Source of the DNA: an uncultured Eubacterium sp.
GTDB lineage: Bacteria > Bacillota > Clostridia > Lachnospirales > Lachnospiraceae
Reading direction: 5' to 3'
Assembly: GCA_946412445.1 (NCBI GenBank)
Contig: CAMKHH010000032.1
Location: 1 to 8,621 of the forward strand
Length of the DNA stretch: 8,621 bases
Shown: positions 1 to 5,515 of the stretch, in pieces
Position numbering within the stretch: the first letter of the stretch is position 1
How the letters are laid out: each line of letters begins with the position of its first letter
Notes under the pieces: model-generated
The model's database searches: none
The model's input: the letters and a program-made list of their open reading frames with translations, nothing else
What the model was told of the DNA's origin: nothing
Made by a program: the position numbers and the translations under genes

Positions 1-376
1 CTTTGAGCCCGGAGAACTCCTGGCGAGAATCCGCGCACTCTCCAGGCGGACAGGTGAAGTCATCTTTGAGGAACTGCAGTTTGGGGATCTGCGGCTTGTC
101 CTGTCTACTAATGACCTTTGGTGTAAGGGCAGAAACATTCATTTGAGCTTTAAAGAATTTGAGATTTTAAAAATACTGATGATAAATTCCAATATTATCA
201 TTTCAAAAGAATCTCTCATTGAAAATGTATGGGGAAATGACTCCGACGCGGAAGATAATAATGTAGAAGCCTATATCTCTTTTCTCCGCAAGAAGTTCTA
301 TTATCTGGGCTCTGAGGCAGGGATCACAGCGGTCCGAAAAGTAGGCTATCGCCTGGAGGAAAAAAAGAATGCTTAA
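1..376 (+). CDS. OmpR/PhoB-family response regulator, C-terminal part (5' end outside window)
   Basis: This is the DNA-binding half of a two-component response regulator that presumably obeys the histidine kinase immediately downstream. The frame is open from base 2 with no start codon, and 124 residues are visible. They open with FEPGELLARIRAL, the usual stretch just after the receiver domain's Lys-Pro pair, so the phosphorylated receiver domain lies off the left edge. From about fragment residue 27 there is a winged-helix Trans_reg_C domain: LSFKEFEIL (48-56), the VWG turn (76-78), the recognition helix NNVEAYISFLRKKF (86-99) and the C-terminal hairpin VRKVGYRLE (111-119). The DNA-binding domain appears complete. 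The stop codon overlaps the kinase start by 8 bp, which points to translational coupling and one operon. The target genes cannot be told from this fragment. The family call is secure; the subfamily is not. Confidence 0.93.
   Translation, partial: FEPGELLARIRALSRRTGEVIFEELQFGDLRLVLSTNDLWCKGRNIHLSFKEFEILKILMINSNIIISKESLIENVWGNDSDAEDNNVEAYISFLRKKFYYLGSEAGITAVRKVGYRLEEKKNA
355..360 (+). promoter_or_regulatory. Ribosome binding site of the histidine kinase, inside the regulator gene
   Basis: GGAGGA lies 8 nt before the ATG at 369 and inside the last codons of the response regulator. It supports this kinase start and the 8-bp overlap (ATGCTTAA) between the two genes. Confidence 0.8.
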
Positions 377-1631
377 AAAGCTGCGAAAAAAGTTTGTCAT
401 TACCAATATGGTTTTTGTAACCGCTGTCATCCTGACAGCTCTGGTTGTCATGTGTGTATCCAACTATAGAAGATTTTATTCTGACAGCATGATGGCTATT
501 AATCAGACTTTGTCAAGAAATTTAGAGGATTTAAAACCGGCCATTGATTTCGGCGAAAGAAGTAATAATCCTCCTCCAAAATCAGATGCCGGCGGAATTG
601 GAAGAATCTTTGTATTTACTGTCATGCTTGAAGGAGATTCTAATATAGTTTCCGGTGTCAATGACAGTGGTATCCAGGTTAACACTGACACTGCACAAAA
701 AGCAGCAGATACTGCCTTGTCGCTGGGAAAATCCTCCGGTACAATTCAGAATATGGCCCTTCGGTTTAAAATAGAAAGAACTGACACCGGCATGAAAATC
801 GCCTTTGCAGATATTACGAATGAAAAGGACAGTATGCGCAGTCTGATCATGATATCCGTGCTTATTTTTTTCCTTGTTCTCCTGACTTCATTTTTTATCA
901 GCGTATATCTGTCCAAAAGAGCACTCAGTCCGGTTCAGAAAGCATGGGCCCAACAGCATCAGTTCGTGGCAGATGCCTCCCATGAACTGAAAACTCCTCT
1001 GACCGTAATCCTCGCTAATCTTGATATATTGAAGTCTCATACGAAGCATACAATTGCAGAGGAAAAGAAGTGGATCGACAACACTGAGGAAGAGGCCGTA
1101 CGGATGAAAGAGCTGCTGCAGGACCTCCTGTTCCTGGCCAGAGAGGATGCAGATTCTGCTCCGCCTGCTCCTCATATGTCTCTTAATTTCTCCCAGATTG
1201 TATGGGAATGTATTCTTCCCTTTGAATCAGTTACTTATGAGCAAAAAACTACTATGACAGAAGATATCCAGGACGATATCTTTATGTCAGGAAACGAAAA
1301 ACAGTTAAAACAACTTTTGATGATTCTTTTGGACAATGCATGTAAATATGCCAAAAATGAGACCATACATGTTACACTGGAACAGAAACATGAGAAGACG
1401 ATACTGCATGTCAAAAATTCCGGCCCACTTATATCAAAGGAAGATCTGGAGCATATATTTGAACGCTTTTACCGGGCAAGCAAATCGAGATCCCGGGATA
1501 CAGGCGGTTACGGGCTCGGCCTGTCAATTGCCCGGACAATTGTTCATAATCATAAAGGAAACATCAAAGCAATAAGCACCGAAGAGGAAGGAACCGTATT
1601 TACCGTAACTTTTCCGGTACATTCTATATGA
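369..1631 (+). CDS. Membrane sensor histidine kinase without a HAMP domain
   Basis: A 420-residue two-component sensor kinase, the likely partner of the overlapping response regulator. Order of parts: TM1 at about residues 11-30, an extracytoplasmic region of about 125 residues (32-157, with a PPP run at 68-70), TM2 at about 159-181, HisKA with the phospho-acceptor His205 in SHELKTP, and HATPase_c with the N box around Asn323 (LLDNACKY), a G1-like box NSGPLI (350-355), the F box FERFYR (364-369) and the G2 box YGLGLSIA (381-388). Only about 24 residues separate TM2 from His205, so there is no room for a normal HAMP linker. The G1 box departs from DxGxG, though NxG forms are known in VanS/CiaH-like kinases. 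GGAGGA at 355-360 lies 8 nt before the ATG. The signal is unknown, as the outer region resembles no sensor domain I recognise. Confidence 0.93.
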   Translation: MLKKLRKKFVITNMVFVTAVILTALVVMCVSNYRRFYSDSMMAINQTLSRNLEDLKPAIDFGERSNNPPPKSDAGGIGRIFVFTVMLEGDSNIVSGVNDSGIQVNTDTAQKAADTALSLGKSSGTIQNMALRFKIERTDTGMKIAFADITNEKDSMRSLIMISVLIFFLVLLTSFFISVYLSKRALSPVQKAWAQQHQFVADASHELKTPLTVILANLDILKSHTKHTIAEEKKWIDNTEEEAVRMKELLQDLLFLAREDADSAPPAPHMSLNFSQIVWECILPFESVTYEQKTTMTEDIQDDIFMSGNEKQLKQLLMILLDNACKYAKNETIHVTLEQKHEKTILHVKNSGPLISKEDLEHIFERFYRASKSRSRDTGGYGLGLSIARTIVHNHKGNIKAISTEEEGTVFTVTFPVHSI

Positions 1632-1675
1632 CAATGCAGACAATAAATTTACATGATCAAATGCATTATTTTAGA

Positions 1676-1703
1676 TTGATTTTTGCTTTCAAAGTGCTAT
1701 AAT
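1676..1703 (+). promoter_or_regulatory. Extended -10 promoter of the tRNA-Val/tRNA-Ala pair
   Basis: The -35 box TTGATT is at 1676-1681. The -10 box TATAAT is a perfect consensus at 1698-1703, with a 16-nt spacer and the extended -10 dinucleotide TG at 1695-1696. Transcription should start around 1710-1711, only about 2-3 nt before the tRNA-Val body at 1713. No convincing terminator separates the kinase stop (1631) from this promoter, so some read-through from the kinase operon is possible. Confidence 0.82.
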
Positions 1704-1712
1704 TATACCTAT

Positions 1713-1786
1713 GGAAGCATAGCTCAGCCGGGATGAGCGTTCGCCTCACACGCGAAAGGTCAGGGGTTCGAGCCCCCTTGCTTCCA
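1713..1786 (+). tRNA. tRNA-Val (anticodon CAC)
   Basis: A 74-nt cloverleaf folds completely by eye. The acceptor stem is GGAAGCA/TGCTTCC (7 bp), the D stem GCTC/GAGC, the anticodon stem TTCGC/GCGAA with loop CTCACAC, the variable loop AGGTC, and the T stem AGGGG/CCCCT with loop TTCGAGC. The discriminator base is A, as expected for Val. The anticodon CAC is at 1747-1749 and should read GTG codons. The 3' CCA is not encoded, since TTT follows the discriminator, so it must be added by CCA nucleotidyltransferase. The next tRNA begins 6 nt further on and is very probably in the same transcript. Confidence 0.96.
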
Positions 1787-1791
1787 TTTCC

Positions 1792-1864
1792 GGGGTATTA
1801 GCGCAGTTGGGAGCGCGCCACATTCGCATTGTGGAGGTCACGGGTTCGAATCCCGTATGCTCCA
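1792..1864 (+). tRNA. tRNA-Ala (anticodon CGC)
   Basis: A 73-nt cloverleaf. The acceptor stem is GGGGTAT/ATGCTCC and contains the G3-U70 wobble pair, which is the main identity element for alanyl-tRNA synthetase. The D stem is GCGC/GCGC, the anticodon stem CCACA/TGTGG with loop TTCGCAT, the variable loop AGGTC, and the T stem ACGGG/CCCGT with loop TTCGAAT. The discriminator is A. The anticodon CGC is at 1825-1827 and should read GCG codons. CCA is not encoded. The terminator hairpin starts 2 nt after the 3' end, so the 3' trailer is essentially the hairpin itself. Confidence 0.96.
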
Positions 1865-1865
1865 T

Positions 1866-1896
1866 AAAGAAAAGCTGCCAGTGGCAGCTTTTCTTT
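1866..1896. terminator. Bidirectional intrinsic terminator between convergent transcripts
   Basis: A perfect 14-bp inverted repeat (1866-1879 with 1883-1896) has a 3-nt loop. The core GCTGCC/GGCAGC is flanked by AAAGAAAA on one side and TTTTCTTT on the other, so either strand gives a GC-rich stem followed by a U-rich tract. On the + strand it ends the tRNA transcript. On the - strand it lies 8 nt past the stop codon of the beta-helix protein gene and ends the channel-topoisomerase operon. Confidence 0.9.
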
Positions 1897-1904
1897 CATA
1901 TTTT

Positions 1905-2570
1905 CTATTTCTTTTCCACCACATGTGCCGCGTCCTTGAAGATATGATTTGCAGGTACCACACCGCGTACACTGGACAGTGGATAGATATTACTTTGTTT
2001 CCCAATCACAGTGCCCGGATTCAGGACACTTCCGCATCCCACTTCCACTTCATCACCCAGCATTGCTCCAAACTTTTTCAGTCCCGTCTCAATTCTTTCT
2101 TCCCCTGTTTTTACAACCACAAGTTTTTTATCTGACTTGACATTGGAAGTGATGCTTCCGGCTCCCATATGTGCTTTAAAACCCAGTATGGAATCTCCCA
2201 CATAGTTGTAATGCGGAACCTGTACTCTGTTGAACAGAATCACATTCTTTAATTCTGTAGAGTTTCCAACTACTGCTCCTTCACCAATAATTGCGTTTCC
2301 GCGGATAAATGCACACTGACGTATCTCGGCACCTTTTCCGATGATACATGGCCCCTGAATAGAAACTGTTGGTGCAATTACAGCATCTCTGGCAATCCAG
2401 ATGTCTTCTCCCCGTTTTTCATATTCTTCCGGTGAAAGAACAGACCCCAGCTTTAATATAAAGTTATGAATTTCCGGGAGAACCTCCCAGGGATAGGTAA
2501 ACCCTGTGAAGACATCCTTTGCTATCGTCTCTTCCAATGTGTATAATTCTGCTATCGTAATATCTTTCAT
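1905..2570 (-). CDS. Stand-alone left-handed beta-helix acyltransferase domain protein (GlmU C-terminal-like)
   Basis: A 221-residue protein made mostly of hexapeptide repeats (about 57-147 and 164-200), which fold as a left-handed beta-helix. It resembles the C-terminal acyltransferase half of GlmU and of archaeal sugar-1-phosphate nucleotidylyltransferases. VPHYNYVGDS holds His120, at the place of the GlmU catalytic His, followed by GAGSITSN (136-143). A longer hairpin then leads to TGLKKFGAMLGDEVEVG (162-178) and SVLNPGTVIG (181-190). Residues 1-50 look helical and are not a nucleotidyltransferase domain, so names such as UDP-GlcNAc pyrophosphorylase would overstate it. Likely role: acetyl-CoA-dependent N-acetylation of an amino sugar; substrate unknown. 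The ATG follows AAGGAGG (2576-2582) by 5 nt and begins 18 bp after the topoisomerase stop. It is the last gene of its operon. Confidence 0.88.
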   Translation of the reverse strand: MKDITIAELYTLEETIAKDVFTGFTYPWEVLPEIHNFILKLGSVLSPEEYEKRGEDIWIARDAVIAPTVSIQGPCIIGKGAEIRQCAFIRGNAIIGEGAVVGNSTELKNVILFNRVQVPHYNYVGDSILGFKAHMGAGSITSNVKSDKKLVVVKTGEERIETGLKKFGAMLGDEVEVGCGSVLNPGTVIGKQSNIYPLSSVRGVVPANHIFKDAAHVVEKK

Positions 2571-2588
2571 GTATGCCTCCTTGATAAT

Positions 2589-4631
2589 TTATGATTCACT
2601 CTTCTTCTTTTTTACAGGTGTCTTCCGGTAATTAACCGCAGCCGCATCAAAGCAGGATTTCAGTGCCGTCTGATTCCTGAGGCCGATTACACTTCCCGTA
2701 TGACGGGTTACAAATGTCTCCAGTTTTTTCATGTATTCTTCGGATGAAATACTTCCCTCAGCAACATAGGTCAGTCCTTTTTCCCAGCTGGCGGTCAACT
2801 CAGGGTTCAGCAGAGAACGAATGGATGCATGAACCACATCAAATACCATCTCGCCCAGAAGTGCCGGAGTGATAATCTGTGTCTTTTTGTTCAGAGCAAG
2901 GTATTTGATGGAGAACAGTTTTTTCAATATCTCTGCCCGTGTCGCACTGGTGCCGATCCCACTTCCCTTTATCTGAGCCCTTAACTCTTCATCTTCAATT
3001 AATTGTCCCGCATTTTCCATAGCAAGGATTATAGAACCTGACGTATAACGCTTTGGCGGGGAGGTCTCTCCCTCCTTGATTACAAATTCACTGATGGGGA
3101 GGACAGAACCTTTCTTCAAGCCGGACAGCATCTCCAAAAATTCCGTATCGCATGAGGTTTCCTCCTCTTTCCCCTGGTTTTGCTCTTTCTCCTGCAACTC
3201 CTTTTTCCTGCTAAAGGAATATTCCATGACCTTAAGATATCCCTCGTCAATCAGAACTTTAAAATTTGCAAAAAAGCGCTCCCCATCTTTATTAACCGTT
3301 AATGCAAGTTTCTGATAAACTGCCGGCGGATAGAAGATACTTAAGAATCTTCTCACAATTATCTCATAAACCTTTCCTGATAGCTCGGAAAGGTTATTAA
3401 GATTCTGTAATCCTTGTCCGGTTGGTATAATTGCATAGTGATCGGTAATCTGCTTGTCATTTGTATAGCGGGTCTTCCCGATTCCTTTATAACTTTCACT
3501 GGACTGGATATCCTGAAGAGCCGGTCTGGCAGCCGGATACTGTAGCAGACCATTTAAATTCTTGGAGATTTCCTTCGCTACTGCGGTAGAAAGCACACGG
3601 GCATCCGTACGCGGATAGGTCACCAGTTTCTTTTCATATAACTCCTGAACCACCTGAAGTGTCTGATCAGGACTTATTTTAAATAATCTGGCGCAATCAT
3701 TCTGAAGCTCTGCGAGGTTGTAAAGAAGTGGTGGATTTTTATTTTCCTTCTTTTTCTCAATCTTCTCCAAAACACCCTGGAGTGGCTGCTTTTCCATCAA
3801 TTCCTGAACCAGATGCCGGGCGTCCTTTTTCTGCTGAAAACCATTTTCTTTATAAAGCAGAGGGGATTGAAAATATCTGCTTCCCTTTACTGCTCTCCAT
3901 TCTCCTTCAAAAGAATGCCCGGACAGGTCCATATCCGCCATTACTCTGTAAAAAGGAGTTTTCACAAATTCCCGGATTTCTCTTTCCCTTCGTACAACCA
4001 TTCCCAGTACACAGGTCATAACCCTGCCTACGGAAATAGCCTGGTACTTTGTTCCCATATAGTTTGAAACTGCATTCCCATACTTCAGAGAAAGAACACG
4101 GGAAAAATTAATACCCATTAAATAATCTTCCTTCGCACGTAAAAAAGCAGATTCTGACAGATGATCATATTCGCTTAGATCTTTGGCCTCTTTGATTCCC
4201 CTTAAAATCTCTTCCTCTGTCTGGGAATCAATCCAGACACGTTTTCTTTTTTTATCTTTGACTTCCGCCATCATCTCTACCAGACGGTAGATGTATTCAC
4301 CTTCTCGTCCGGAGTCCGTGCACACATAAATTGTGTCTATATCCTTGCGATTCAAAAGTGCACTTACAATCTGAAACTGCTTCTGAACTGACGGAATAAC
4401 TTCATATTTGAATTTTTCCGGTAAAAAAGGCAGGGTCTCCAAACTCCACCTCTTATACTTAATATCGTATTTTTCCGGGTAGCTCATAGTCACCAGGTGT
4501 CCAACGCACCAGGTCACTACAAAGTTCTCAGATTCAACGTAACCGTCTCTTCTGCCCATATTTTCTTTTAAAGCCTTCGCAAATTCCTGTGCGACACTGG
4601 GCTTTTCAGCTATGTATAAAGATTTTGCCAT
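2589..4631 (-). CDS. topB: Type IA DNA topoisomerase, topoisomerase III (TopB)-like
   Basis: A 680-residue type IA topoisomerase, which cuts and reseals one DNA strand through a 5'-phosphotyrosine bond to decatenate or relax DNA. The TOPRIM domain begins with IAEKPSVA (Glu9 catalytic) and continues to TDSGREGE (105-112). SVGRVMTCVLG (200-210) follows, then the active site Tyr339 in TYPRTD, DHYAIIPT (397-404) and GSGIGTSATRAEIL (556-569). The usual DxDRE metal motif reads DSGRE here, with Gly108 for the second Asp. Residues 477-497 are a charged, low-complexity insert. The C-terminus ends in a Lys-rich tail (TPVKKKK) with no zinc ribbons. Length lies between E. coli and Bacillus TopB. The ATG shares one base with the upstream stop (TAATG) and has no strong ribosome site close by, which suggests reinitiation after the channel gene. 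No conjugation genes are nearby. Confidence 0.95.
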   Translation of the reverse strand: MAKSLYIAEKPSVAQEFAKALKENMGRRDGYVESENFVVTWCVGHLVTMSYPEKYDIKYKRWSLETLPFLPEKFKYEVIPSVQKQFQIVSALLNRKDIDTIYVCTDSGREGEYIYRLVEMMAEVKDKKRKRVWIDSQTEEEILRGIKEAKDLSEYDHLSESAFLRAKEDYLMGINFSRVLSLKYGNAVSNYMGTKYQAISVGRVMTCVLGMVVRREREIREFVKTPFYRVMADMDLSGHSFEGEWRAVKGSRYFQSPLLYKENGFQQKKDARHLVQELMEKQPLQGVLEKIEKKKENKNPPLLYNLAELQNDCARLFKISPDQTLQVVQELYEKKLVTYPRTDARVLSTAVAKEISKNLNGLLQYPAARPALQDIQSSESYKGIGKTRYTNDKQITDHYAIIPTGQGLQNLNNLSELSGKVYEIIVRRFLSIFYPPAVYQKLALTVNKDGERFFANFKVLIDEGYLKVMEYSFSRKKELQEKEQNQGKEEETSCDTEFLEMLSGLKKGSVLPISEFVIKEGETSPPKRYTSGSIILAMENAGQLIEDEELRAQIKGSGIGTSATRAEILKKLFSIKYLALNKKTQIITPALLGEMVFDVVHASIRSLLNPELTASWEKGLTYVAEGSISSEEYMKKLETFVTRHTGSVIGLRNQTALKSCFDAAAVNYRKTPVKKKKSES

Positions 4632-5386
4632 TACTTATCTGCACTCATTTTCCTCAGCGGCAATGCCAGTAGAACGGAACCGCCGATGATATTTCCGATT
4701 GTTACGACGAGCATGCTTTTCAGTATTGCTCCGATTGACAGCCCCGGTACCAGAAAATACGCTGTCGTAAATGTTGCCATGTTAGCTACACAGTGTTCAA
4801 ATCCTGAGATTACAAATCCCGAAATGCAGATTACAATCATCAGAAACTTACTGGTCTCCTCCTTGCACTTAATCCCGCATGCAACCGCAAGACAGACAAA
4901 GAAGTTGCACAGAACCGCCTTAAAAAACATCTGATCCAGTGGGAGTGTCAGCTTGTTCTCCACATATCCGGCGAAATAATCTGCTGTTCCCGATGCTCCG
5001 GAAGCCACGAAGATCAGCGAAAAAAAGGCACACCCCACGAAGTTTCCAATATAGCTGACCAGCCACACTTTCCCTACCTGCTTCCAGGTTACCGCCTTAT
5101 CATAAGCTCCAAAGGCCATAACCAGATTGTTTCCTGTGAACAATTCACTTCCGATAAACACAATCAACAGCACCGCAATTGAGAATACAATTGCTCCCAG
5201 CATCTTACCCCAGGCCGGATCCGAGTCCTTAAATACATTTCCGACCACATTGTTGTAAATCATGGCTACGGCGATAAAAAAACCTGCCATGATTGTACGG
5301 AGAAAGAATTTTCCGGGCTGTTCACGCAGCATATTCACCTTCCCCTTTGCAGCATTTGAAAATACCTCCACATCCTTATACGGCAT
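4631..5386 (-). CDS. Formate/nitrite transporter (FNT) family channel
   Basis: A 251-residue membrane protein with about six transmembrane segments, starting after residue 28 (FFLRTIMAGFFIAVAMIYNN). The FNT signature ELFTGNN (81-87) forms the omega loop, and FEHCVANM carries the central pore His198. GNFVGC (114-119) and GNIIGG (231-236) are the glycine-rich helix parts typical of the fold. The family makes pentameric channels for small monovalent anions such as formate, nitrite or hydrosulfide; which one is moved cannot be decided here, though formate is plausible in a fermenter. I chose ATG 5386 (MPYKDVEVF). An in-frame ATG at 5437 would add 17 residues but lies inside the promoter -10 region. 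AAAGGGGAAG at 5391-5400 is the ribosome site. It is the first gene of a three-gene operon with the topoisomerase and beta-helix protein. Confidence 0.93.
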   Translation of the reverse strand: MPYKDVEVFSNAAKGKVNMLREQPGKFFLRTIMAGFFIAVAMIYNNVVGNVFKDSDPAWGKMLGAIVFSIAVLLIVFIGSELFTGNNLVMAFGAYDKAVTWKQVGKVWLVSYIGNFVGCAFFSLIFVASGASGTADYFAGYVENKLTLPLDQMFFKAVLCNFFVCLAVACGIKCKEETSKFLMIVICISGFVISGFEHCVANMATFTTAYFLVPGLSIGAILKSMLVVTIGNIIGGSVLLALPLRKMSADK

Positions 5387-5390
5387 AATG

Positions 5391-5400
5391 CTTCCCCTTT
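5391..5400 (-). promoter_or_regulatory. Ribosome binding site fixing the FNT channel start
   Basis: AAAGGGGAAG on the - strand lies shortly before ATG 5386. It favours the 251-residue form of the channel over the 268-residue reading from 5437. Confidence 0.75.
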
Positions 5401-5427
5401 TCCAATAGATTCCTTTCAATAAATTAT

Positions 5428-5456
5428 AGTATAGCATTTTATGATAAATGCTTCAA
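5428..5456 (-). promoter_or_regulatory. Promoter of the FNT channel - topoisomerase - beta-helix operon
   Basis: On the - strand the -35 box TTGAAG (5451-5456) is followed by a 17-nt spacer and the -10 box TATACT (5428-5433), with an extended -10 TGC at 5434-5436. Transcription should start near 5420, giving a leader of about 35 nt. A second -10-like TATAAT overlaps at 5423-5428 but is spaced too far from the -35. The -35 begins only 3 bp beyond the asd terminator T tract. Confidence 0.83.
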
Positions 5457-5459
5457 CAC

Positions 5460-5498
5460 AAAAAAAGGACAGATTTTTCTTTTGAAAGCATCTGTCCT
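5460..5498 (-). terminator. Intrinsic terminator of asd
   Basis: On the - strand, AGGACAGAT (5490-5498) pairs with ATCTGTCCT (5466-5474), a 9-bp perfect stem around a 15-nt loop. A run of seven Ts follows (5460-5466, the innermost one also able to close the stem). It begins 17 nt after the asd stop and separates asd from the channel operon. Confidence 0.92.
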
Positions 5499-5515
5499 GA
5501 TCTTGTTCCTGTTTT

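Noticed and set aside
203..463. 86-residue reading on the - strand across the regulator-kinase junction
   Set aside because: It is a shadow of the two overlapping + strand genes, with no family character and no ribosome site.
1633..1667. Terminator after the histidine kinase formed by AATGCA and TGCATT
   Set aside because: The stem is only 6 bp and AT-rich, with a loop of over 20 nt and no clean T run.
1713..1864. tRNA genes as an integration site of a mobile element
   Set aside because: No integrase gene and no visible second copy of a tRNA 3' end in the window.
1857..2205. Three + strand readings over the beta-helix gene
   Set aside because: They are antisense shadows of a well supported gene, and the first begins inside tRNA-Ala.
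3076..4067. + strand readings of 79-97 residues inside the topoisomerase
   Set aside because: Antisense shadows of a conserved enzyme, with no motifs or plausible starts.
2589..4631. Topoisomerase as cargo of an integrative conjugative element
   Set aside because: TopB-like genes are common in such elements, but there is no relaxase, coupling protein, integrase or attachment repeat here, and the neighbours are housekeeping genes.
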